64,000 nucleotides of DNA. It comes from Polytrichum commune. Taxonomy: Eukaryota; Streptophyta; Polytrichopsida; Polytrichales; Polytrichaceae. This document shows, in pieces, positions 11,449 through 22,253 of this stretch. The stretch covers positions 37,163,180-37,227,179 of the forward strand of contig OX485808.1 in the NCBI GenBank assembly GCA_950295325.1, given 5' to 3'. A program made the translations under genes and the position numbers. The notes beneath the pieces were generated by a model. The model had not been told where the DNA came from. It did no database searches and was given only the letters and a program-made list of their open reading frames with translations. Position 1 is the first letter of the stretch, and each line of letters begins with the position of its first letter.

Positions 11449-11690
11449 TAACCTAGTAGATTCTACATGTCGCCTAATGCAAAAGTCTAGACCTGGAGAC
11501 CTGGACCCCAATGAGGATCTAATGTGTGTTCTGTGGCCATACCCAATGTTACCACTCCCCATGTTCAATTCATACACACAACTAAGTTACTTAGGCAATT
11601 CTAGGCCCATGTTGAGCTTACCATTTCTGCGCCTATGATTGGGGAGAACTGGCAATTAGTTACAGATGAACCGGTTGAGTTTGAGAAATA

Positions 11691-12164
11691 CATAACATTA
11701 AGTAGCAATGCTAAGAGGGTACCCTTTGAGTACCCGCAAATTTACCTCAACAAGAAGGGAAAAGTTTGCAAAGCAAGGGTGAATGAATGGATAATTAATC
11801 AAATATAGAAACTTCATAAATGTATCAAAGAGGTTTCCAATGCGGGTATCGGGAGACTTTTCCAAAAAGTGCAACTACCTTTTTGACCTAACCAACTTTC
11901 CCGTTGCTTTATAGCTATTTAAATTTGTTAAGATCATAATTTAGCCTAGATTAGAACCTTTATCACCAGTTCGCATTAGTTTTGTCCTAGAAACCGACAT
12001 AATTAATACTAAGCATTGAAAGTAACTACCCAAATAGATCTCAAATAGCCTAAGTAAAACTCAAACTTAGTGTTACTTTTGCTCTTGAAAGAGCATCAAA
12101 CCGGCACACGCCGGTTTGATGCTCTTTTAAGAAGGTTAATTCGGGCTTGCTACTTAATGTTATG
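11691..12164. mobile_element. TA-duplicating MITE, copy 1 only
   Basis: A 474-bp element with perfect inverted ends CATAACATTAAGTAGCAA. It is flanked by TA at 11689-11690 and 12165-12166. Copy 2 has the empty site GAGAAATAACCGG near 50383 with one TA. This fits a Stowaway or mariner-type MITE inserted after the duplication. It has no coding capacity and carries the perfect hairpin at 12088-12127. Confidence 0.88.
12088..12127. repeat. Perfect 18-bp hairpin with 4-nt loop
   Basis: The arm AAAGAGCATCAAACCGGC is followed by the loop ACAC and its exact complement. It lies inside the 11691-12164 MITE near its right end. A transcript across it would fold into a stable stem, but 18 bp is short for a plant miRNA precursor. 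It may be a nested micro-element. Confidence 0.85.
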
Positions 12165-12166
12165 TA

Positions 12167-12600
12167 ACCAGTTGCGGTTCAAGACTTTAGGAGCATTACC
12201 GATCACTTTCGTAGAATTTATGGAATATACCTCAACTTAATATAGGAAAACCGAAGGATGCCAACATGTAACCGGTTGGACTTGCAAACACTAGGATCTC
12301 AACTAGGGTCAAGAGATTTTTGAGCTCAACCAGCTAAAATCCGCCCCTTCACAACTTCTACCAGTTTTTTCAGGATTTGACCGGTTGCGCATTAATTTGC
12401 GCATGCAAACTTGTTGCCATTAATTTGGACCGGACAATGTCCTATTTTTTTCTCAAGTGCCAGTTGATTTCCTCTTCATTGTAATAACAATTGGTTGATG
12501 GCCGTGGATTTACTCTTCTATCATACCTAAGTCTTAAGACCTCGTATTAGATTTGAGGCCACAACATGATAAAAGAGTAACCTAACATATCATACTATAT
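12167..12600. other. CCGGTT-rich non-coding stretch
   Basis: Repeated ACCGGTTG-like motifs occur here and in the copy 2 counterpart (about 50383-50800). No gene is seen. Confidence 0.5.
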
Positions 12601-12616
12601 ATAAAAATGAATTTCA

Positions 12617-12811
12617 TCAATTGTTAGAGTCAAAATCAGCAGTATCATCTTCACCTTCAAGAGGAAAATGCCCTGAAAGGTATCTCTGTAGATGTGAAAA
12701 CAACCATCTAAACCTTGTAGAGTTCCTCCATAAAGCTACGGCTTTCAATAGTACGTTATCAAGATCACCACGAAGATCTTCCATAAATACACTCATAAAT
12801 AATTCCAAACG
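12617..12811 (-). CDS. Probable terminal exon of an unrecognised gene (copy 1)
   Basis: On the minus strand this gives RLELFMSVFMEDLRGDLDN, then KAVALWRNSTRFRWLF and an acidic tail EGEDDTADFDSNN before a stop. An in-frame TAG lies directly upstream and would serve as a 3' splice acceptor (GGCTAG), so I read it as a last exon of about 64 codons. Copy 2 keeps the frame open with substitutions (L to M, L to P, H to R, N to I). I do not recognise the family, and no further exon was identified in the following kilobases. Confidence 0.35.
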   Translation of the reverse strand, partial: RLELFMSVFMEDLRGDLDNVLLKAVALWRNSTRFRWLFSHLQRYLSGHFPLEGEDDTADFDSNN

Positions 12812-15372
12812 CTAGCCGTCAACAATGAAATGCAATAATGAAGCAAAAAGCTTCGCCTGTCGGCCATTCACCAAATCGCTACAAGCCTATAACGAACACA
12901 TAACCTAAACCCTAGAACCAAATAATACATGGCCCTAGATGAACCAAACCGGATGAAATCTGCCTATTTCGCAGTTTATCCGGGTAGAAATCCTCCTCCT
13001 CAAAATGGTTACCGGCTGAAATCCGTTTTTTTTGTTAAAAGCAACGGTTTCACATCCTCCACTTTCCCAATTCAACTGGACTTTTCACAAAACCAACTGG
13101 CCACCATTACACTAAATACGGGTTCTCCCCGGACATTGATCTCAACCGATTATGCCCAAAAATCTCCCCGATCAATGTTCTGTGCCCCCTGGAGCGAAAG
13201 TGGTGTGTGAATTAATTACCGCCTTCTGTGATGGGGGGCTTTTGACTACTAAAGAATGGCGAGGTGAGCCTTCTTTGAAATTCATGCTTTCGTATGGTGT
13301 GTTTGACCTGTCTCATTTGAACACGTGTGTCACAATTTTAGTTCAAGCGCACACCCATTTGGCTGATCTAGATGAGGGTTTGTGATTCTTATTTACATTT
13401 TCCTCTGTTGTCATGGTCACTCTTTTCATCTCGGTATCCTTTTTTTTTTTTGGAAAGGGCAGACTTTGTAGAAGGTATGGATGTATCTTATCGATGTTGA
13501 GTCTAGAATGGTTACATATTTTGAACATGTAGTTCAATGTCAATCGGAAACATTTCATTTTGATGCCTATTTTTAGATTCACGCCTAATCACGTATCACT
13601 CAAATACAAGTGTCCAGATTATTGTTGTGCTTGATTTAGGCATGTCTACCTTACTGCCCCCTTCACTCGCTAAATAGATTGAAGATGTTCCGCCTTTTGA
13701 TTTGTAGGTTTTGGTGCACACTATGAAAAGCTGCAACCTAGTGGTTGGAGCCTTCTAGGGTTGTGGGCACCGTTGAAGTAGATGTGCATAATTTGGTGTT
13801 GGATCTAAATCGGACACCTATATTTGAGTGATGTATGGTTGAGTGTGAATCTAAGAATGCACACCAAAAAGACACGTGATGAAAAAAGATTGGAGTACAT
13901 GCTCAAAAATTGTTAACCATCTAGACGGAATAGTCAACATAATTGGGGAGATCTATATCATCTTTTCACAACTGAGAGAATATTTACTTTGACACTGGAT
14001 GAGATATTCATACAAACCTTCGAATTTCATGAGGAAAATTGTTATGGGCGCGAACTGGAGTTGCTAATCATCTCGCACTAATTACGTTTTTCACCTTTTT
14101 CACACCCTACGAGAAGTGGGTGCAAAGAGAAAAGTGTCCGTTTAAGACCCGCTTACCTTACCACCGAGCAGTGCGAGTTTTTTATGAGTGTTGCTCTCAA
14201 CTAATGGTTGCTTGAGGCCGGGTTAAGCTAAAACACACTATGGAAGCCTATCATCGCAAAGGATACTCGACAGAAGGGATGGAGAGGGGTCAACAGGCTA
14301 GGGTTGGGTCTCTTACTTTGCCACTTCCGCTTTTAAGCCCCGCCAACAAGGATGCCATGTAGGCTTGGAATTAAAAACCAGGACAGGTGGGAACGTGGAA
14401 CAATTAAAAACTCTTCATGCGTTAAAAACCCAGACTTTAGGGTCAAGTGGGCAGAGAGCCTTAACTTAGACATGGCATGATACTCGGGTCCCGAGCTCAT
14501 CGGTCGAGGAAAATACCACCAGATTTCAAGACCCACAGATTTGTAGTAGGTAAAAGGCCATAACTTAGAGGCTAAATAATAATGTTATCATGTGGCTACC
14601 CTGAAACTTACCCTGTCATCGGATCCATCATCATCATCATCATGGGATTCCGGACTTTAAAAGCACTTTCATTATAGTGGCCACTGAGTCGCTTTTGTGT
14701 GAGAGATTCAAGTGACTCATTCAAGGATTCCCAGGGTCCTTTCTTCCACACAACTCCCAGAGTCCCAATGTATATATATATTTTCTATGCATACCGACAA
14801 GAACCTCCGACATTCAAGTGTGCAGACTTGGACTTTGAGGTTGACGGTGGCGTGACAATTCAACAAAATAGGTTTGCCGACACTGCTAGAAAGCTTCTAG
14901 CAGGATTCTAGAATGGGAACATCTTCGTACCTGACTCCGTTGCTCAAATTCTATTCCGAGAGAGCCGACTTCGAAAGCTTCAGCTTCGTGCTCAAGAGTC
15001 AGTTTCCTCTTGTGAGATATTGTAGGGGGCTTGCTTAGTAGCTAGGGTGTCTGTAAAGGTCGATTGATGGTTACAGTCATCTTATCATTCGAGTGAGAAG
15101 TGTAGAAATCATCACGACAAGTCGGTCACAGCCTCAACCCAGCAAGGTGTTTTTCCCTCTTCTTTTTTGGTTTTCTTTGGGGTGGTTTGTCTTGATTTTG
15201 ACATTTTTGTGTAGTTGAGATGAACTAACCAATCCTTTTAAATTTCCTCCGTGTGTGTGTTTTTGTCTCTCCAGGCTCTACTTTGACCAGTTCCAAGCTC
15301 AACGAAACTCAGTCAACAAAGCGGCCACTTAGGTAGGTTCTTCATCGTTCGATCTCTCATACACGTAAATCA

Positions 15373-15680
15373 TCGGTGTCTATCGTGTTCTAGAAATCTA
15401 TGTGCTTCATATCAGAAACATCTTTTTAAGCCAGTAAATACTACCTTTAGTATGTTCCGTTCTGATAGAATCTATATTTGAATAGATCCGGTGTCTATTG
15501 TCTTCCGTGCTAGAAATCTCTGTGGTTGCATAACATTCTTAAACCAGTTACACCGAATATCTTACCATTTTCTCATAAATTTCATACTTATGTAATTCGT
15601 GCTCGGTGTGTATTGTGTTCGGTGCTAGAAATCTTTGTGCTTTCATAACATTCTTAACATTCTTAACCTAGTACAAGTTG
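15373..15680. repeat. Three imperfect ~115-bp tandem repeats
   Basis: Units start near 15373, 15488 and 15602. Each holds CGGTGT-TAT-GT-TTC followed by CTAGAAATCT-TGTG and CATTCTTAA-like sequence. The copy 2 equivalent is about 53596-53903. Confidence 0.65.
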
Positions 15681-17467
15681 ACTGCCTTGACCTTTTGAGA
15701 TCTCTTGAAAGGATTGAACTTGTGATCCCATAATACAAGTTGAGGAGACTTTCAAAGTAGGTCATGCCATCAACTACTACATCTCCACACCAAGACCAAA
15801 CAATTCATAAAGTAGTTGCGTTCGACTGTTGTGATGTCTGTTGAAACTTTGACCAGTCATATCAAGTATGCTCTAGATCGGAAAATGACTTGCTCAAGGT
15901 GGTCTTCCTAAGTTTAAGATTTGGGTGGTTTATATATTCACAATACTTGTCTTAAGAATGTTATAGTTAGACATGCTAATTTGTTTAATATGGAGGTTTC
16001 CAGGAGGAGGGTTGTTAATTGGTGGCACAAAATTGATCATACAAGATAATACAATGCCATTGAAACCTCCCACTTTGAGTGCTCAAGCTTGAAAGTTTTG
16101 CTTCCTATGTTTAATTTAACTTATGGATCATTGAATTACCTCATAACCTTCTATTCTATCGACGCCAGTACAAAATCTAGACTGGGAAAACGAGACTAAT
16201 ATCACCTGCAGTCCTTACTGATTTAGTGAAGTTTAAACGTACAATTTGAGTTCCAAAAATTTCTTAGCTTCATCGTCATGCAAGGAATTTTAGATAACCG
16301 GATCATGTGTGACTCTCACATCAAATTGGGACCTCATCAAATACATTCATTTAAACTACGCTCATCTTAAATCAATTCGATTAGATCATACCATAACCCT
16401 GTGCCAACTAGGTTACACTTGAGCTAAATTCTGGCAAATGACAAACCTTGCTCTTGCTTTTTGTCTTCTGCCAATAGGGAACGTAGAAGTTGAAAGAGGG
16501 TTAGAATTTAGATGACACCACATATACGAGTGTGTTTTATGGCACTCAAACTTCCCATCTTGCAGAACATCTACCTGTTGCAGTTCAATATCTGAACCTG
16601 TGCTTGTAGAAAAAAATAATGTTCTGCCTTCTAGGTTTGTATGAGTTGTAAATTAATATTTGTATGCTTGATGGGGTAATATCGGAAGGTCAAATTAGGT
16701 GATGGACAATGATATTATATATGTCGAGAAGCTAGCTCTTAGGTTTGGTGACTTGAATTCCTGATGGACTAGTGGTAAAAATCAGGAGTGAAGTTGAGGT
16801 GTGCCATTTCGGCCTCAAGTTTCTTAGCTTCATATGTTAGCTCCTTTGTTTGTGTGATGTATTACAACTCGTTTCGAAAGCAGGTAGAGTGACAAGTCGG
16901 TAATGGGTTTTTTGGTTTGATCGAACGAGTGTTTACGTGGAGGGATATATAATCTAGAGCCATGCTTGCTTACGCAAGGAAACATGAACACCGGTTGTAT
17001 ACTTCATTCTAGTTCTGTAGGTTGGGAGGACTTCAGAAGTGTCTGGTTGAATGATTTGGTTTCCAATAAATCGTCTGATGGGATGAGCACTTGTGGATTG
17101 TGAAGCTAGGGATGGCCGAAATTGGTTTGGAGCATACTATGAGTTATTGGGGAAGTTGGTGATTGGGTGGCCGACATAGTCCGAGTTCAGGGCGAAGGTA
17201 AGATACCAATACGCCACACATATTCCAACTTACTTTCAAAGCAGACAAGTAAAGGATAGCAGAGGTCTTTGTTTTTAATCGAAGCTTTGCTTACAACTCT
17301 TTTTATTCTTCAAAAATTCTAACATACATGACAACACCTCAGGTGTAGTATACAATAAATAACGAGAAGATTTCTCCAAAGTTTTGGCGATCCCTTTGTG
17401 AGTTGTTATGGAGCTCTTGAATCCATGTACTTGTAGACTTCTGAGAATCGGTGCATACTAACCTCGA

Positions 17468-18000
17468 AGGTATTTTTCGTCTTATCTTTGTCCACCAGTG
17501 GAGGATACGTTTTCAGCGGCCTTCAAAACGAACAAGAACTATTTACACCCTGCAACACTCTTGACTTATCCTTGAACTCAACTCGACATTTGGTCGGGAG
17601 TTGGTTGTTTTGCATACAATACCTTCCATATTGGGTGAGATTCGGTGCGTTCTTGGAGGTAGTCAGGAGGTTTGAAGGGAAATCTCTGAATCAGGTGTTT
17701 TTAAAGGTCATACTTATTTTGGCATGCCATCAGGAGGTGCTCGTCATTCACCTCCAAGCATGCATCACAGTTGGAAAGAAAGTGTAATTTGATATTGTGT
17801 GCAAATCAATCGACGGAAAATCAGCGGGAACCATCTCCAGACAAAAAGTCCCTTTGAGTTAGAATTGCCGACCAAAAGACATGTTGGCATTTTCATCTGT
17901 TGTTGATGTTGAAGTAACTTGAGTTCCCTGTTTTTCTTCTGACAACGGTGTGACTTCCACTGCAGTTTCCAGAGACATCAACAACACTCCACCATGGTTT
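17468..18000. repeat. Diverged duplicate of 19262-19480
   Basis: Both blocks contain TCTTATCTTTGTC, then a CCTTCAAA-ACAA-AACTA block followed by TGCAACAC, and further on GACAACGGTGT. The order is kept with spacing changes. There is no coding signal. Confidence 0.45.
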
Positions 18001-19599
18001 TGCTCACATTGGCAGCTTACAGATCGTTAGGGAGGCCGTTTATGGCGTTGTGGGATTTGGGCGGCGACTAGGGTTAGGTGGTGGAGGTGGCGGTCTTGTT
18101 GTTCGGAGCTTTGCAGTTTGAAGGTTTTTGATGGTTTGTGGTGATTGGGGAGCTTTGGCAATATCGCTATTGTATATTTGAAGTGGTCATGCCATGCGGG
18201 CGGGAGTGACATGACGACGACAATGTTGGAAGTGTAGTTTGTAAGTTAGCTTGGGTGGGAGGATGGAGGCATGGAGGCGAATGGAGGTTTAGTGGCGGGG
18301 TTGCAGTACTTCCGGAACTACGAGTTGGTCGTCGTGATTCTTAGATTATACTGATGGGGTAACTTACATTCTCTCATTTTTGCATTTCCCTCAATCCCAC
18401 ATGGTTAGTTTGCATGCATTTGGTCCAAGCAGGGCCGTCGTCTGCACACGCAAACAAAAGATTGAAGCATCGAAAATGTGAATGTGGGGCAAATGGTGAA
18501 GGAGAGAATTTAGGGAGGAGATGGGTACCTCCCTTCCTCCCTCCCTTCCTCTTCTCCTTCATTACCCTCTGTATTGTTTTGATTTCCAGACATACATGAA
18601 GCGCCTGTCGTTGTCTCACACCACTTGAGGTCAAGCTCAAGGTTGTAAATTTGGTGGGCCAAGGTAAAAGACCTTCGCCCTAACATGCGCCTAAGATGAT
18701 GGAACTTTGTCTTTAAAGGTTGGTTTCCGCTTATTTTGGATTGAAATTCAAGTTCAAGCTTGTGTTCAAGTCGAAGTTTGACAATTACAAGTTCAAGTTC
18801 TGGCCCGAACTTGAAAATCCTTTCAAAACAAGAAGGAACGAAGTTGCTTTGACCATGTTACAAACAAACAAACGTTCATACTCTTTCACCTTGGCACACT
18901 AAACTTGCAAGCTTGCCCACCTCGAGCTCAAGATCCAAGTATGTGGTTGGTCTTTCACGCAGGTGACTGACTGGTGAGGGGTATGGAGAGAGATGGTTCT
19001 TCTGTTGCAACTCATTGCACTTGCATACCTAATAGTAGGTGCAGGCTGTAGAGTAGGACTTATATGCATATATCCTACAGTTATGTCGGAGAAGCTCCTT
19101 GCAATGGAAATACATATGTGGTAAAGCTTCCTCCGACCAGGTTTTAGAGAAAAGCATGTTACAAGAGGAGAAACGATGGACTTTATGTGCTTGATCGGCA
19201 CACTAGTGTATTGTGCAAGCCTATCTAGGCTTCAATGTACATAGGCTTCAAAGGTCGTCTTTGTTTGATCTTTGTCTCTATCTTATCTTTGTCTATGATT
19301 CTGTCGGTGTAGCAAATACTTTTAGTGACCTTCAAGTCTAAAATGAACAACAACTACACTATGCAACACACTATCATGTTCATTTTTGTTGATGTTATAA
19401 TTTGACAAGCTTCCGGTTTGTCTTTTGACAACGGTGTTGATCTCCAGGTTGGCCATGGTGGTTGGTGTGTAAGTGGTGATTGGAGGGGGAATGGCCATTG
19501 CGAGGTTTGTTTGGGCTGGTGATTTGCAACTCATGGTCCCATGTATACATGTAAGCTTGAATAGGAGCTACATAGTATTGTGGATTGAAATATTGACCT

Positions 19600-21880
19600 C
19601 AAAAACTTTTGGCAGTTGCACGAAGTAATTTTGTTACTTAAAATCCCATTCCAACAAACCGTGAACGGTGATTCTTGGAGGTATATTTCGTCCAATTTGG
19701 ATCCAATTGTACCACATTAGGCAATCACTTATGATATATGTTTATCTTGTGTGTTAATTTTTGTGACTTAATAATTATTATAATCATGATGATAATGTTA
19801 TTGAGTTAATATCTAATAAATATTTTACCAAGACATAAAACATATTAGTTTGGATATTCAATAAAACTTTGACATATTGTAATACTATGAATGCATTCTA
19901 ATATTAATTATTTCATACATCTATGAAGACCTCTTCCACTTGTGAGTGATCATTTTTAAGCTTCTAATTCTAAGATCTTCAATTGATATTTCATACCATC
20001 TAATCAATTTATTGGATGTGGCATTTTGAGGGATATAGACAACATATTTTAATTGTTGGCAAATAGTTCACAGGACGGTTATAATCACAATATGAAACAA
20101 TGTAGAGCTTTGAAATGTGTATCTTAGAGTGAAAGAATATCCTTAATGAATGTGTTGTTTAGGGATTCGCAAGGTTGATGAATAAGATGGCCTAACTTTG
20201 AGCTTATTTTGATTGGTGTTGACAGCAAGAGTTAGTTGAAGTTTGAAATGGAATCAAGTCTTAGTACATCTTCAAATTTACACAGGTTAAGAGGTACACA
20301 TCTTCAACCACATACCTCTATATTTGCATGTGACATAGCATGTTCAATGTGATTTCAATGAGTTTGGCATGTGGTATGGCTCACTTGAGGAATAATTATT
20401 AGAATCAAGATCATATTTGATTATGGTACTTATTGTACAACTTGTAAACATGTTTCTACAATATAAACCAACACCAATGATTATGTGACAATGACAAAAA
20501 TGGTAAGAGAAAGTCAATGGTGTCTTAATTGACATGACAGAGGACGTTGGCTTTGAATTGTACATGTGTTGTACACAAGTAATGGTCGGGTTATTTTCTA
20601 ATGGAGATGAATTTTTAATGGAGAATAAATCATAAGTTGTTCCCTAGTCTTGATCCTTGAAATGATTTGGAATTTCAAAACCAATCGCCAATGCGTTGTT
20701 TCCCTAGAGCTTGTCAAATGATTATTATTGTACTTAATATAATAGAGTCCAAAGAAAAAAATGATTTGAAAAATTACATGAGACGTAGTCAAGGAGGTTC
20801 TATTGGCATTGGCCTCTACTAGGATTTGCATGTTAAATTTTGTAATAAAGCCAAACATAATATTATTTTAGATATCAAGTATTTTTGGACAAAAATGATA
20901 ATTAGTCAAGTTTGAGAAATAAATGAGTCCCTAGGTGGGAATGAAACAATCATGAAAGTCATGCGGATTAGAGTTAGTGTAGTGTTTAGTACACAATAGG
21001 GTTTATACTAGTTGTTGAAATATTTGTTGGCCATGCTTTAAGGTTTGGTCATTGCCTCCACTTTGGTGGTTGGTCACTTTTCCATTACCTTAGTGCTTTT
21101 CATTTCTTAGTGAACTCACGACATTCCTGTACCGTAACAAATTTATTAATAGCCATAACATATTAAAATTACTCAATGTTCCCACCTTTAGGCATAGGCT
21201 AATGTAATCCTTAAGTGTATTCAACCCCGACGCTATGTTCAACCATTACATATTGACATATTTAATGTAGTTTCACAAAAATGACTATGGTGTCATTATG
21301 TATCATGCTTATGTTTTCTTGCACTTTGTCTCACTAAAAGAAATTTTTGACATCTTGAACATTGTACGGAAAACTTATCCGATTTCATAGCCATTCAAAC
21401 ATGTTTGAATAGCTCTTCACGATGTAAGATGGCAGTTTTGTGGGCCTCTTACAACTTTTAGCTAAAGGCAATCGGGTTGAGGTCCACATGCTTAGTTTTG
21501 TAACCCCATTACAACAAAAGTTTGTGGCATGACCCTGCTATGTTAAAATGCATTTGATTCACCTAATGTGGACTTCTATTTGGAAACACTCTAATCTATC
21601 CTTAAATTATTATTTTTAGGTTTTATGAAGTGTACTTGAAGTGGGAATCTTAAAAAAAATCATTTGTCCTTGAAAGACTACACTAAATATATCAATTAGT
21701 GAGGGTGGTTTTAACTTAATTCACATGCATAATCTAGCCAAATCTCAAAGTTACGTAGGGCTAAAGTTGCTACTAAGTGACATTAACATCATGACTACTA
21801 TAAATTCTATGCTCATTCACCATAGATTTCAAGAGAAATAGCGTTGCTTGTGATTAGTGCGTGCCACATGCTTGTTAGTG
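19600..21880. other. AT-rich upstream region of the receptor gene, no gene seen
   Basis: Only short, unconvincing frames occur. Identical or nearly so in copy 2 (about 57823-60103). Confidence 0.5.
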
Positions 21881-21887
21881 AATAATG

Positions 21888-21975
21888 CCAAGTGCCAATA
21901 CATTTAATGAGTAGCGCCAAGTGCCGATATTTTCATACCAAGTGCCGGTACTTAAAGTGAATATTGCCAAGTGCC
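21888..21975 (+). promoter_or_regulatory. Cluster of four CCAAGTGCC motifs upstream of receptor
   Basis: CCAAGTGCC occurs at 21888, 21917, 21938 and 21967 (spacing 29, 21, 29), 280-365 bp before the receptor start codon. It is kept in copy 2 at 60111-60198 although surrounding bases differ. It could be a binding-site cluster or just a short minisatellite. The regulatory role is inference. Confidence 0.4.
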
Positions 21976-22253
21976 GAGATGAACAATGCCTCCTAATCTT
22001 TGATCTGAGATCTTTTGGTGGCATTAATTCATAGCATGAATGAATTTAGTATCACCTTCACTAATTTATCACATTCACTAATTGGTATATTTAGTGTAGT
22101 ATACATTGAGAAACTAGATGTGGATGAACTTCTAAATTGAACTTTTGCTACACTTTTGTAAGTTATGTTACGTTCCTTGACATCACACATTTGCAAACTT
22201 GTGAAATTTGTGATATAGAGTTTTGAAGACTTCCAATTGGCAATCATTGCATC

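Larger units (their letters stand above)
12749..21798. other. Nine-kb gene-poor tract, almost identical to copy 2
   Basis: Matches 50950-60021. By eye I found only single-base differences at about 13753 and 21552 and one 22-bp indel near 13203. No gene is recognised. Short frames at 12929-13210, 14333-14536, 14699-14911 and 17488-17787 have no known domain and exist identically in both copies. Pieces of interest inside it are the 115-bp repeats at 15.4 kb, a diverged duplicate pair at 17.5 and 19.3 kb, a CAT run near 14628 and a pyrimidine run near 18530. Confidence 0.7.

Noticed and set aside
12929-13210. 93-codon plus-strand frame as a gene
   Set aside because: No domain, and it lies in a tract where the copies are identical anyway, so conservation says nothing. 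Kept only as a mention in the tract description.
17488-17787. 99-codon plus-strand frame
   Set aside because: No recognisable family; it overlaps a diverged non-coding duplicate pair.
21879-21990. CRISPR-like spaced repeats
   Set aside because: Four 9-bp cores with unequal spacing in a plant genome; spacers are not array-like.
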